Part shown: positions 1 through 11,351 of the stretch, one piece after another
How positions within the stretch are numbered: position 1 is the first letter of the stretch
Layout: every line of letters starts with the position of its first letter
Assembly: GCA_019426215.1 (NCBI GenBank)
Contig: CM033408.1
Location: forward strand, 11,287,077 to 11,351,076
Origin: Buddleja alternifolia
Taxonomy: Eukaryota; Streptophyta; Magnoliopsida; Lamiales; Scrophulariaceae
Direction: 5' to 3'
Length of the DNA: 64,000 nt
The notes under the pieces: model-generated
Database searches by the model: none
Told to the model about the DNA's origin: nothing
Seen by the model: only the letters and a program-made list of their open reading frames with translations
Made by a program: the position numbers and the translations under genes

Positions 1-38
1 TTATTGTTTTTGGGGTCAAAGAGACGATATGCTTTTGA

Positions 39-682
39 CTAGTCACTATAGCCAATAAAAATGTATTTTTCTCCCTTTTCATCAAATTTCTCTCGATGCT
101 GGGAAGGAATAAGAGAATAAGTGACGCATCCAAAAACTCTGAAAAAACTAACATTAGGTTTGCGTCTGTGCCAAGCTTCATAAGGAGTTTTGTTTGGATT
201 AGCCTTTGTAGGCGACTTGTTGAGGATATCTACTGCGGTATTGACAGCTTCAGCCCAAAAGGTGTTGGGAAGACCTTTTGCTTTGAGCATGCTTCTAGCC
301 ATTTCAACAATGGTCCGATTCTTTCTTTCAGCTACGCCATTTTGTTGAGGTGTGTAGCGTGTTGTCAGTGCCTTTTGATTCCTTCTTGACTGCAATAATC
401 TGAGAATTCTTTTGATAAGAACTCTCCACCACGATCAGTTCTTAGCATCTTAAGTTGGTGGCCACTTTGTCTTTCTGCCATCTTCTTGAACCGGACGAAT
501 GCTAAAAATGCTTCCGATTTTTGGTCAAGAATGTAGACCCACATAAACCTGCTAAAATCATCAACAAAAAGAAGAAAATATTTTTTGTTCTGAAATGATG
601 GTGTTGCTACTGGTCCACAAATGTTGGCATGTACCAGTTCAAGTGGACTGTTTGTTCTCCAAGCAGTCTTAGGAAATGGCAA
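39..682 (-). pseudogene. copia integrase core (two overlapping frames)
   Basis: The integrase inserts element cDNA into host DNA. Two minus-strand ORFs, 682-365 and 395-39, overlap in different frames and together form one rve-type core, so there is a frameshift near 365-395. The first carries the catalytic-domain start (LVHANICGP, FVDDFSRFMWVY) and an Asp in LRTDRGGEF. The second carries the Glu segment QQNGVAERKNRT and the copia-typical FWAEAVNTAVDILN and FGCVTY motifs. The next domain, RT, is off the window edge. Confidence 0.88.
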
Positions 683-1261
683 TCAGTGCATTTTGCCAAA
701 AATACATCCTTCACAAGTTTTGTCAGTAGTCTCAATTTCAGGAAGTCCAATCACCATATTTTTCTGTTTCAATAATCTCAGTCCTTGGTAGTTCAAATGT
801 CCATATCTCAAATGCCACAATAAGGATTCTTCAATTTTTTCAACTTTTAAAGAAATACTTTTGTGCAGTGGCATAGTTAAGGGAAATACTTTATTTGATG
901 CCATTTTTATTTTAGCAATCAAGTAATTATTTTTGTCCCTTATTTCACATTCATCTTTTTCAAAATTAACTGAGTATCCATTTTGAATTAATTACCCAAC
1001 ACTCAGTAAATTTGAAGTAAGACCTGGAACATATAGAACACTTTGAATATATCTTGTGTTACCTTCCTTGGACTAAACTGCTACTGTTCCTTTTCCTTTA
1101 ACTGGTTGGAATTTTCCATCTCCTAATTTAACTTCAGATGAGAAGTTATCGTCAAATTTGACAAAGCACTCCTTTTTTCCTGTCATATGATTACTACAGC
1201 CACTATCCAAATACCACAGATTTAATGAATCATTTTGTATGCTCATGCAAGAGTAGAACAT
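683..1261 (-). pseudogene. copia protease and GAG-pre-integrase zinc region
   Basis: The ORF at 1261-1073 has the aspartic protease start LWYLDSGCSNHMTG, the copia form of the D-S/T-G active site. The ORF at 922-683 has HLRYGHLNYQGLRLL followed by CEGCIFGKMH, the His-His-Cys-Cys zinc-binding region ahead of integrase. Stops and frame changes between 922 and 1073 separate the two domains, so the polyprotein is not continuous. Both sit in the expected order between gag and the integrase core. Confidence 0.82.
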
Positions 1262-1329
1262 TATTTTTTGATCATTTTCCTCTGTGAAATTTACTTCGTT
1301 TTATTCATTTTGTTCACGATGCCAACAAT

Positions 1330-2269
1330 CTTTATGTGAGTGGTTTGGAATTTTGCATCTTTTGCATTTATCCCAACAATCTTTTGATTCATGGCCAAAT
1401 TTTTGTAAACATAACACGTAGGGTTAGAATTTGCATTACCAACTTCTCTCGAATTGTTGTTGTTGAATCTTCATCTGCCTCGACCTCGTCCTCGGCCTCG
1501 GCCTCGACCATGAGATCTGTAAGCATTGTTCCCACTTCTTTGTTGAGATTGATGGAATGAGTTGTTTTCCCAATCTCCTGAACTCTTTCTCTCTGACACA
1601 TCGAGTTTTGACTCAAAAGCTTGCTCAATAGAAGGACCTGCAAATTTGCTCATTCTTTTTTCATGGGCTTCCAAAGAACCCATGAGCTCCACAAGTGTGA
1701 GTTGTGATAAATTTTTTGATTCTTCTATTGCAGCAACAATATGTTCAAATTTTTGTGGCAAGCTTCTTAAAACTTTTTCAACAATTTTTTTCCTTCAATG
1801 GTATCTCCATAACTTTTAATTTGATTTGTTATTTCAGCAACTCGTGAAATAAAGTTGTGAATATTCTCACTATCCTTCATGGCTAAATTATCAAAATCTC
1901 ACCATAGTGATTGAAGTTTAATGGAGATACCTTTTCGGACCCTTGAAATTCCAGTTATAATATATCCCACGCTTCTTAGGAATGTTTAGAACCCATAATT
2001 CTAGGAAATATGGATCGGCTTACGCCTTGTTGGATGAACAATAAGGCTTTTGCATCTCTCCTTATGTTCTCCTTACGCTCTTTTTGCTTTGCTTGAGTCA
2101 GATTTGCCAAGGCTTCGGCATCCCCGATGTCCTGAAAACCTTGTTCTACAATTTCCCAAAGATCTTGAGAAATGAAGAAAGTTCTCATATGGACTTTCCA
2201 AAATTCATAACTTTCCCCATCAAATGTGGAAATGGGTGTAGTAAAATTTGAATCCTTTGACATAATCAA
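1330..2269 (-). pseudogene. copia gag, fragmented
   Basis: Gag forms the virus-like particle. The ORF at 2269-1976 starts MIMSKDSNFTTPISTFDG and carries the copia gag start (FWKVHMRTFFISQDLWEIVEQG). A second ORF at 1761-1471 carries the middle part (LPQKFEHIVAAIEE, SQLTLVELMGSLEAHEKRM) and ends in a GRGRGRGR linker. A zinc knuckle is recognisable near 1330-1400 (GHESKDCW), but it is frameshifted and one Cys codon reads Tyr. The stretch 1762-1975 looks like gag in other frames with stops. The start was chosen because it lies 58 bp inside the primer-binding site. Confidence 0.8.
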
Positions 2270-2326
2270 TGGAGGGATTCTTTGTTTTATTTTTTTAACA
2301 AAGGAGTGTAATTTTATATGGGGTGT

Positions 2327-2339
2327 GGCTCTGATACCA
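2327..2339 (-). promoter_or_regulatory. primer-binding site (initiator tRNA-Met type)
   Basis: The plus strand reads GGCTCTGATACCA, so the minus strand reads TGGTATCAGAGCC. This is the usual plant copia primer site, complementary to the 3' end of initiator tRNA-Met. It lies six bases inside the end of the LTR (2346). Confidence 0.9.
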
Positions 2340-2345
2340 CAACTT

Positions 2346-2640
2346 TGTTGGGTACCAGTAGTATGTTTTGTAGTAATGGATCCGAAAGTATTTTAATTAT
2401 ATGAGAGAAAATGAGTGTTTGTATGTGGGAGAAAATATGCAAGAGTACTTAGAAGAATATAGAGAGATTGGAGGATAATGTGAATATTTCTTCACTTGTT
2501 GCATTTCAATACATAAACTTGCATGCCTATTTATAGGCAAAATTACTAGACAAATTCATCTACCATAATTAATATTTTACTATCTTCCAAGTATGAAAGC
2601 CTCAAAGTTTGAAAGCCTCCAATTTTGAATATCTTTAGTG
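2346..2640 (-). repeat. 5' LTR of the minus-strand copia element (outer end uncertain)
   Basis: The LTR ends (minus strand) in CCAACA at 2346-2351, just before the primer-binding site. A TATA-like box (TATAAATAG on minus) lies at 2527-2535, as expected of an LTR promoter. I cannot find the matching outer TGTTGG terminus. The LTR may end near 2640 or run to the MULE insertion at 2878, so the given end is a guess. Confidence 0.6.
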
Positions 2641-2666
2641 ATCTTAAATTCAAATTTTTCATGCTT

Positions 2667-2714
2667 GAAAAATCTACCTATCTTTTTTTTTGGTTACGAA
2701 AAATCTACCTATCT
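2667..2714 (-). repeat. 14-nt poly(A)-ended insertion with 17-bp direct repeats
   Basis: The 17-mer GAAAAATCTACCTATCT occurs at 2667-2683 and again at 2698-2714. Between them lies TTTTTTTTGGTTAC (2684-2697), which is GTAACC plus A8 on the minus strand. A long direct repeat around a short A-tailed insert is the mark of target-primed reverse transcription with extreme 5' truncation, as by L1 machinery. A chance duplication is the alternative. Confidence 0.55.
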
Positions 2715-2878
2715 AATACTAGATATGCTAGCATTAGAAATTATCTATTTTTGACAAAATTGGGTATTGTCTTTCCTCTACTATATGGTATAAAGTCACG
2801 TATCTTCATCATCTCATTTTGTAAGTTTAGAAACACATTTTCTATCATGCAAACTTTATATGCAATCGTACAATTTTA

Positions 2879-2997
2879 GGACTTTTTTAAAAAATAATAC
2901 TATTTTAAATAAATTTTATATAAATAATACACAAATAAAAGAAGCTCTGGAAATGGCACAATCCGCCATTAGTAATGGCGGAGCCTGACAAAATTTG
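2879..2997 (+). repeat. MULE left terminal inverted repeat
   Basis: It matches the reverse complement of 11435-11559 with few gaps, including a shared AATAATACACAAATAAAA block, GGAAATG, and a shared inner part CCGCCATTA...GGAGCCTGACAAAATTTGT. It contains a 19-bp near-palindrome, CCGCCATTAGTAATGGCGG, within 2962-2982. A second, CCTGACAAAATTTGTCAGG, overlaps its inner edge at 2984-3002. Confidence 0.9.
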
Positions 2998-3072
2998 TCA
3001 GGATTCGCCATTACTAATGGCGGATCCTCACTATTTTTTTCTATTTGATGATCCGCCATTAGTAATGGCGGA
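2962..3072. repeat. three stacked short palindromes at the MULE left end
   Basis: The hairpin-forming unit CCGCCATTAGTAATGGCGG or its mirror form occurs at 2962-2982, 3005-3024 and 3052-3072. Between the first two lies another near-palindrome, CCTGACAAAATTTGTCAGG (2984-3002). The same units recur three times at the right end. They may be transposase-binding or silencing-related hairpins; the function is inferred, the symmetry is visible. Confidence 0.85.
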
Positions 3073-3729
3073 TCCTCACCCAATCCGATTTACCTCCTTC
3101 TTTTTTCTCCTTCTCTTCCTCTTTCTCTCTTCTTCTTTCTTCTTCTTTCTCTCTCTTCTTCTTCTCCCTCATTCTCTCCATTCTGCTCCATCCCTCCGAT
3201 TTAGCATTTTATCCCTAAGGTAATTTTTTTATTCTATGTTAGTATTTCATTAACTACATTTTTGAGTTAGTTAATTATTTTAATTTAGAGTTTATGGTTT
3301 AAATATTTATAATTTGTGTGAATTTAAACCCTAGTTTTCAATTTTAATTTTGAATCAAATTATGACCTAAATTAGTTTAAATGTTAGTCTTTAAGTTTAT
3401 GGTTATATTGTTATTGTATTCTAATAGTAGGTATAATCATTTTGAGTATAATATCGAATTTAGTGTTTATGTTATGAATTTTGATTTAATGTTATAGTTT
3501 TTATTTTGTACTTAGATTTTGATTTTTTGTATAATTTTGGACCCCAATTTCAAATGTAGGGTTTGAACTTTGATATAATATTTTAGGTACAATTTATAAT
3601 TTTTAGGTATGATGCTGAAAGTGTAATATCAAATTTAGTGTTTATGAATGATATTTTTAGGCTTTTTAAATGTGTCTGAATATATTTTGTGTTTTAAAAG
3701 ATTGAATTGATAATTTATATTTTGCAGAA
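3073..3729 (+). promoter_or_regulatory. MURA leader: pyrimidine-rich 5' UTR and intron
   Basis: A CT-rich tract (about 3095-3180) is followed by a plausible splice donor AAG|GTAATT at 3220. An acceptor TTTTGCAG ends at 3727, two bases before the transposase ATG at 3730. The 3220-3727 stretch is AT-rich with no ORF. The minus-strand PMD gene at the other end has the same plan, which supports a real UTR intron. Confidence 0.6.
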
Positions 3730-6551
3730 ATGTCGAGGCAAAATTTAGTTGATGTTTGTATATTTTTGGATGGACAAATAATTGAAGATTCCAACTATAT
3801 GCTGAGTTATAGCATTCCAGCAACAACTTACATGAGAATACCCCGGTCGATCAAATTTATTGAATTGTTGAATAAGATATATGCGAGTACAGGAATTAAT
3901 CCGAATCAATTCTCGTTGAAAGTATCTTCGAAGTACTCATTTGAAGGTAGAAATTTGCTTAGACAGAGAGCAATGGAGGTCAAAAATGACGATGATTTAA
4001 TTTTTTTCTTGGATCCTTATACTGGTGTTAGTACAATGGATCTTTATATTGAAAAAGAGTCAATACAATCTCAGGGTCGATTCACATCGCTATTAACACA
4101 AGTGACGTCGTATCAGCCAAACCAATCCTTATCATTTTGTACACAACCAATATTACCGGATTTAAATATTGGTAGTTATCCGAATCAAGACGTGTATGCA
4201 GGTAATTTTATTTTTATATTTACTTTGTATCATCATATTTTTGAATAAATGTTATAATTGTGTAAATTTTTGATAAGAAATTTTATTTGTATCCTTTTCT
4301 TATAGTTTGTTTATTATGATTGCCTTTTTAGGATCTTCTACATCGGGTAATGCGTTTGGAGGTGTTGAAAGTGTACCAAATTTCCATTTGGCGACTCATG
4401 GTTTAGGGCGTTATTCAAATCCGGATGTAGATGAAGGTAATAATGAATGGTCTACACGTTTGCATAATTTTAGTATCCTATTTTATCGTATTCTTTATCA
4501 TTGCATTCTATCAACATGTATTATGACAAATCTTAATGACACCCTTAATTTTTGTACATGTAGGTCTGTCTACACACACTCATCATGAGTTTGGGCATTT
4601 TGAGGAAGCCAACTATAGCACTCATTTTTCTCATCACGAAGGGGCGAGTAGTTCGATAGCACCTCAGAACGATCAGTTTGATGATGACAATGACAGTGCT
4701 TGTCGAAATTCGCTTGATGGGCATTCAGACGCGGACTTCAATGAAGAACTCCACAACGAACCGACTTATGAGGAAGATGTTCCTCGAATAGGGAATCAAC
4801 CACGACTTCATCATGTGCTCCCATTCTACTCCACATCTTATGAAGAATTACAAGGAGACTCATTAGATCGACCAAATGAAGCAAGTGATATGACTTATGA
4901 TTATCGGATAGGTAATCTTGGTTTGGGATTGACATTTGATAACAAAGAAAGCTTGCAAAGAGCGGTGAAAGACTACCACATAACACATCAAAAACGAGAA
5001 TTTACGGTGGTAATCAGTAACCCGACAACTTATGCTGTTGTATGCAAACACAAAGCCGAACATGTAGGGTGCAATTTTAGACTTCGAGCTCATTTTAGCA
5101 AGAAAACACATTTTTGGGAGATATCAAAGTATAGAGGGCCACATTCATGTCTGTTCGAAACTGTGGCACCAAACCACCATAATTTGGACATGAATCTAAT
5201 TGCCAATGAACTTCTTGGACAAGTTCAAATTGATCCCTCAATTAAGATTGCACGAATAGTTCAAATGGTAGCTGATAAATGGGCGTGCAATATTTCGTAT
5301 GGCAAGGCTTGGCACAGCTTAGAACGTGCAAATGAGATTGTATACGGGACTTGGGAGAACTCCGTTCCATTGTTACCTAAGTTCTTAGGAGCTATCCAAA
5401 AGTGGAATCCAGGCACAGTTGTTGAATGGAAACACAAAAGCATCTATGGAAATCCAAATATTTTCATGTATGTGTTTTGGGCGTTCAAGCCATGTATAGA
5501 TGGATTCCAACATTGTCGGAGAGTTATTTGCGTTGATGGGACACATCTATATGCACGCTACAAAGCTAAGTTGTTGATCGCAACGACTCTTGATGGAAAT
5601 AATCAGATTTTGCCTCTTGCATTTGCAATTGTTGATAATGAGTCGAATGACTCGTGGTTGTGGTTTCTGCAGTTGGTGAGCAAACATTTTCTTCGAATGA
5701 ATGAAGGTGTGTGCCTTATTTCTGATCGTCACAACGGCATACGTCATGCGTCTGAGCTTGTACCCGCCTTTTGCCGTCCTCATGGAGCTCATCGATATTG
5801 CCTACGACATGTGTCTTCAAACTTTAATAATCGTTTCAAAAATAAAGTTATGAAGACTCTATGTTATCAGGCAGGTATGACACATAGTATTTCGAAGTTC
5901 GATAAAATCATGGCGGATATCCGACAAAAGGATGAAGATGCTTTCATTTATCTGAGCAGAATTCCATGTGAAAAGTGGACACCTGCACATGATGGAGGGA
6001 TGCGGGAAGGCATTATGACAACAAATATGGGAGAGAGCTTAAATGGTGTGTTGAAAGGTGTTCGCCATCTTCCGCCCACCGCTATTGTGGAATGCACTTT
6101 TCATCGTTGTGTTGATTACTTTTATAAACGACACGAAGATGCCTTGAGAATGGGGGGAAACTCGGGGTTGACAGAGCATGCTTACAAAATGTACTCGGAA
6201 TCGGCGAAAGCATCCGAAACACACACTGTCAGGCACTTTAATTATCTTGACCAAAGTGGCCAAGTTAACACCAAAGCCCAGCTCGGATATCGTAGTCTGA
6301 AGTTTGCTGTTCACATCAATGCAAAATATTGTTCTTGTGGAAGATGGAGCACATTCAAAATTCCGTGTTCACATGCAATTGCGTTATGCAAAGATTTGCA
6401 AAGGAGGTCGATCTCGTTAGTTGAAAAATATTATAGCGCCAGTGAGTATTTACAAACATATCAAGGGACATTTCATCCTTTACATGATGCTCATTTTTGG
6501 GATACACCTGATTTTGAGCTGGTCCATGACCCTCATTTGAGGATACAATGA
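3730..6551 (+). CDS. MURA-type MULE transposase, three exons, 854 aa
   Basis: This transposase would cut and join the element ends in the nucleus. Exons 3730-4201, 4332-4436 and 4564-6551 join in phase with GT-AG borders and give 854 codons without a stop. The N-terminal 160 residues resemble the PB1/ubiquitin-like region found on many plant MULE transposases. Next come a MuDR plant-type domain (LGLTFDNKESLQRAVKDY, with Cys/His at CNFRLRA and GPHSC) and the DDE core. Likely catalytic residues are D517 (CVDGTHL), D580 (ISDRHNGI) and E683 (NMGESLNG). A SWIM zinc finger follows at C782, C784, C794 and H796 (CSCGRWSTF, CSHAIALC). All key residues are present. The start was chosen for its place right after the UTR intron acceptor and because the frame runs through. 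It converges on the PMD gene. Confidence 0.93.
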
Positions 6552-6681
6552 CGTGTAGGCAGAAATGTGAGTACTCGAATTCCTAATGAGATGGATTGGT
6601 AGTTATATGTGTTGTAATTGGGTGTTGATGTTGTGTATTTGTTGGACATATTGACGCATTAATAATATATTTTTTATTAGT

Positions 6682-7669
6682 TTTTGGCTCGTATTTGGCC
6701 TATTTCTGTACATTTTTTGCCCGTGACTTGAACACAAAAATTGTAGGTGATGTTACGAACTTTGTAAAACTATAAGATTTGGCTCATTCTGACACCCGAG
6801 TGAAGAAATATGGCCACGAGAAAATTCATAACTCATTGTAGAAAGCTCGGATTCATGAACCGTTTTCTTCCCATGAAACTAGACACGTAGGGCTATCCAC
6901 ACATATATCGCACATAATCTGGAGATGTCCATAACAAAGCAGTTTTCTATTCAAAGTTAACACAAAATCTGTCGGCTGTGCAGACAGCTGTGCGCGTCTT
7001 CACGAGAAAATTCATAACTCATTGTAGAAAGCTCGGATTCATGAACCTTTTTCTTCCCATGAAACTAGACACGTAGGGCTATCCACACATATATCACACA
7101 TAATCTGGAGATGTCCAGAACAAAGCAGTTTTCTATTCAAAGTTAGCACAAAATCTGTCGGCTGTGCAGACAGCTGTGCGTATCTTCACGAGAAAATTCA
7201 TAACTCATTGTAGAAAGCTCGGATTCATGAACCGTTTTCTTCCCATGAAACTAGACACGTAGGGCTATCCACACATATATCGCACATAATCTGGAGATGT
7301 CCAGAACAAAGCAGTTTTCTATTCAAATTTAGCACAAAATCTGTCGGCTGTGCAGACAGCTGCCCCGCTTGGGATTTTTATGCCAAAAAAAAAAACAGTT
7401 TTTTTTTGTTTTCTGGCTCGTATTTGGCCCATTTCTGTACATTTTTTGCCCGTGACTTGAACACAAAAAATGCAGGTGATGTTATGAAATTTGTAAAACC
7501 ATAAGATTTGGCTCATTCCAACACACGAGTGAAGAGATATAGACGCGCAAAGCTGCCCCGCTTGGGATTTTTATGCCAAAAAAAAACAGTTTTTTTGTTT
7601 TTGTTTTCTGGCTCGTATTTGGCCTATTTCTGTACATTTTTTGCCCGTGACTTGAACACAAAAATTGTA
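6682..7669. repeat. dispersed repeat unit in the MULE centre (three copies)
   Basis: A unit starting GGCTCGTATTTGGCC and holding TTTGCCCGTGACTTGAACAC occurs at about 6682-6814, 7409-7540 and 7609-7669 (the last truncated). A smaller repeat, CGCTTGGGATTTTTATGCC with a following A-tract and T-tract, precedes the second and third copies. All lie between the two convergent gene ends. No ORF in this stretch looks real. Confidence 0.8.
6815..7362. repeat. three tandem copies of a 186-bp repeat
   Basis: Copies start at 6815, 7001 and 7187, each with CACGAGAAAATTCATAACTC, so the period is 186 bp. The third copy ends at about 7362. Each copy ends in CTGTGCAGACAGCTG, a short imperfect inverted motif. 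Differences between copies are few, suggesting recent amplification. The array sits between the stop of MURA (6551) and the stop of the PMD gene (7787), where a two-way transcript end would be needed. Confidence 0.92.
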
Positions 7670-7786
7670 GTTTCGTATTTTTTTCGCCTTCAATTGAACA
7701 AGCACGTCAATAATATAAATATCAATATGGGGAAATATTACAAATTCAAAAAAAAAACAATAAATACAAATTACAAATTAAAAAGT

Positions 7787-10130
7787 CTATCTATGTTGAC
7801 GCCGACCGCGATGCCCCCCCGTGCCACAGTTTGGAGCACGCCCCCTCCTTGTTGACCGTCTAGGTCCCTGCATTTCTTCTTCCATTCTGAACGGAACTGC
7901 AGATGTGTCGAAATGTAACGAGACTGGAGGTGGATTCCTAGTTACGGGAGGTGGATAATTCGAGTGGTCCAGACTCAGACCCGTGTGAGTCCCTATATAT
8001 TGAGCCCACAAATTATCGGGCGTTGCCCACGCTGATGATGAAGGCCCCTCATCTTGGAATGTATAAGGCAACTGAGGCTCGGGTGTTGGATCAACCATCT
8101 GAGGAAAGTAATCGCTGGTAGCATAAGGATCTGCTACAGTCGAAGACGATGGTCCGAAAGTGGGGGTGCGAGGAACTTGACTCGAAGTCCCAGGTTGGCC
8201 CACACACGGACGTGAGTGATGCCGTACAAGTTCTTCTTCGTCCTCTGAATCCTGTACATCATCGACGTCTCTTTCGACACTACTTCTCCTCTGTGGACGC
8301 ATGTCTTCTCTGCCTATCTGAGCAAAATGAACACCCGTTGCTGCATCAGAACGACAGCTACATGACACCATCCGGGACAGCTGTGTAAGACCCGATCTCA
8401 AAGTCCCTAACATCCCCTCAACCCTTTGCCTCGAGTCAGGGGTATCTTGGACAACCCTTTGCAATTCTTGAATCTGTCTATTCTGTAAAAGATAAACAAA
8501 AATATAAGACAAAGTAAAACCAAATGAAGCAATGTAATGTTAACCTAACACAATTATATATACTAACCACATCATGTAATAGAGGTGCCGACCCTGTTTG
8601 GAAGCCGACATTCAATCTATCCAACTCCTTTGAAATATACCGACGTGTGATCCTATCATACCAGTCGGAGTAATCCTCTATTGTGCCTCCACCGAAGTCC
8701 CCTACCACAACATGATGTAACCGTTCATTCCATTGATCGATGAAGATCCTATTGAAAATGGACCAATCCTCGTTATCCCTCCCAGCACGGTCAATCCTTT
8801 CGAATCGTGGGTGTGATATCGGATGTCGTGGAATTCCTTGTCGAAATCCAAACTGTTGAAGAACTCGCTCAGGACGATGATACTCTACAATGTTGAGGAA
8901 TACCATTGGAACTGATGGTCTCCACACACCAGGGGCAAAACACTCAGGTGGCAACTCGGCAATGTCGGGATCATCAAAGTTGTATAAGTCCCAAACAAAC
9001 TGAAATAACAAAATTGAACAACAATATTTTTAATAGGAGAGCATTATAGAACTTCGATGATATAATGACCTGGAGATACACTTTTACTCACATGATGATA
9101 GGTCATCTGATCTAATACTTCTCTAGCTGCCAATAAACAGCCTGTCGTTGTGCGAGGATTACTCACGGGTCGATACCACCTACAACATCAATAACGCAAA
9201 TAATTAAAAAAAAATAGTTGTTTCTAAATAAAAAATTCTAGTTAGATAAATTACCGTTTCCCATAAGGAGCTCGTGCAATGTTACTAACATCAATTTCTG
9301 CCATTAAATGTGGAACCGTAGATGGCCTCACAACCATTATTCGTGACCATGCCCATAACTGTTAAACATAAATACATTAATTTATTGAACATTGAATATC
9401 TTAGAGAAAGATATAACAACAAAAAAATAATACATTATACCTGTAACAATGTCATTGGACCACACACTTCTTTGTGAGTCCTTAGGGATCCATGATGTAG
9501 CTGACGGTACAAAAACGCCAACACACCACTCCCCCAACTATAGGAGCTTACCTCATCAATATTTTCAAAAAAATTTAACCACAAAATCGAAACCACTTCC
9601 CCGCTGTTGTCGGGTAACATGACGCCAAGCAATGCAAAAGCCCAACATCGTGCTATTTGATCAACCATATGCTCGGGGGACTCGTCTGTGATTATTGCCT
9701 CGGTCGATTTTAGGTATTCACATAATTTTTTCATTTTTAGTCCCATACCCGTTGCTTTAAAATCATTCTGTCCAATTTCAAAACCTAAAAGACGATGAAC
9801 CAGGGCTGCATAATCCCTAAACCCATTAAACACGTGATGAATAACTACTGCCCTACCGTCGACTGGTACACCCCATAGTATAGCAACGTCTTTGAGGGAA
9901 ACAGTAGCCTCTCCACTTCTGAGGTGAAACGTGTTTGTCTCCGGGTGCCACCTCTCAATCAATGCAGTCACAAGTCCCATATCACATCTAAGTTGCCCAC
10001 ACATGGTTAACAAATAAAAACGATAAAACCCCATTTGATGGAGTTTTTGCAATACTCGACGATGTGGTGCAATAAAATCAGCGGATTTTACCATTTTAAA
10101 ATAATGACCATCTGCTCGTCTGGTTCGCAT
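7787..10130 (-). CDS. plant mobile domain (PMD/MAIN-like) protein carried by the MULE, five exons
   Basis: Minus-strand exons 10130-9441, 9358-9255, 9179-9092, 8999-8568 and 8482-7787 join in phase at GT-AG borders and give 669 residues with no stop. Exon 1 holds the PMD start: GDTT-type lead, RADGHYFKMV, LIERWHPETNTFHL, SLKDVAILWGVPVDGR. Later exons hold LLQLWAWSRI, RWYRPVSNP, VWDLYNF, VLQQFGFRQGIP and DWYDRITRRY, the usual C-terminal PMD blocks. The last exon is a low-complexity tail with a basic end (RRSTRRGRAP). In Arabidopsis, PMD proteins (MAIN, MAIL1) act in silencing and genome stability with PP7-like phosphatases; the role on a transposon is unknown. The native start is probably the ATG at 10239, but a six-G run at 10141-10146 shifts the frame, so the downstream ATG at 10130 was used. 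Confidence 0.88.
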
Positions 10131-10239
10131 TGTTGTATCACCCCCCTAAAAATACTAACTCGGACCTGTGGCTTGTCTGATCCGTCAACACACTAGGATC
10201 TACAGGCCCATATACATCACGATCGTATAAATTAGTCAT
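10131..10239 (-). pseudogene. frameshifted N-terminus of the PMD gene
   Basis: From the ATG at 10239 (one base after an acceptor, TGCAG, ending at 10241) the frame reads MTNLYDRDVYGPVDP... HRSELVFLGG and stops at a TGA at 10138-10140. The HRSE block is usual just before the RADGH block of PMD proteins. One G fewer in the 10141-10146 run would join it to the main frame. It may be a real mutation or a homopolymer error. Confidence 0.7.
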
Positions 10240-11300
10240 CCTGCATTTATAAAGTATAGCAAGTACAATTAGAATATAATGCATTAATTAGATTATTATC
10301 CATTATTCTAAACACTAAAAACTCAAATTTATACCTAAATTATTTCGTATCAAAGTTCAATAATTAACACTAAAATTTGACTAAATTAATCAACACTTAA
10401 CAAATTAAACATAAAAATTTAGCCTGTTAGCTAAATGTTATACCAAAAAATTGAAGCAATACTTACAAATTTGTCTAAAATTATATCAAAGTTCAATCAT
10501 TAAAACTAAATATCTAAATATAATGTTTAGATATTAATCCGATTTTTAGTATTTTTACATACCTAAATACCTAAACATATAATGTCTACATATATATGTA
10601 GGTTCAAAAATTAACACTAAATACTAATTTATATTGTATACACATAACAACAGTTTAAATACCTAAAAATGTTTACATATAATATTTACAAAAATTTCTA
10701 AAATACCTAAATTCTACTACAAAAATGCGAAAATAATACCTTCAAATTTAAAATTCTACCATAAAATCCGAAATTCTACCCTAAAATTGAAACATAAACC
10801 CTATAATTGAAACATAAAGGCTAAAATTGGACATTCTATACTACAATTAACCAATAATCCCTAAAATCCTAACTTCTCCCCTAAACCCTAAATTACTAAA
10901 TTATATCTAAAAAATTCGAAAATACTAAATCATAACTTTAGAGATAATTACTAAATTAAATAACAATCACAAATTCTCAACAACAAACAAAAAAATTATA
11001 TCTAAAAAATTATAAGCATAAAACTATAAATTAAATTAAAATAGATATTTACCTTTAATTAGAAAAAAGAGGAGAGATCAGTAGGTGAGGGAGGAGATGG
11101 GATGAGAGTTGATGAAGAAGAATGCAGTAAGAGTGTGTGGGTGTTTTTTGGTTGTGTGGAAGAAGAAGAAGAGAGAAGAGGGGAAAAGAAGAGAAGAGAG
11201 AGAGAGAGAGAAGAGAGGAAAGAGAGGGGAAAGAGAGAGAGGGAAAAAGAGATTTTCGGCAGAGGAAATTTTTTTTTTTTTAATATGAGTGGCGGATCCT
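10240..11300 (-). promoter_or_regulatory. PMD gene leader: GA-rich 5' UTR and intron
   Basis: On the minus strand a CT-rich leader (about 11285-11060) is followed by a donor AAAG|GTAAAT at 11052. An AT-rich ORF-less intron then runs to an acceptor TGCAG at 10241. This mirrors the MURA leader at the other end (3073-3729). It suggests each terminal repeat drives the gene next to it, as in MuDR. Confidence 0.6.
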
Positions 11301-11351
11301 CACACACAAAAAAAAATTGAAATTCTTTTTTTTTTTAATGTGAGTGAGGAT

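Larger units (their letters stand above)
1..2346 (-). mobile_element. Ty1/copia LTR retrotransposon, 5' half, minus strand, cut by window edge
   Basis: Read on the minus strand from 2346 down to 1, the order is LTR end, primer-binding site, gag, protease, GAG-pre-integrase and integrase core. That is the Ty1/copia order, in which integrase precedes reverse transcriptase; the RT lies beyond the window. The coding frame is broken into several ORFs (about 2269-1976, 1761-1471, 1261-1073, 922-683, 682-365, 395-39), so this copy is dead unless the breaks are assembly errors. The gag type suggests a Tork/Retrofit-like lineage, but I cannot fix the lineage. Confidence 0.9.
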
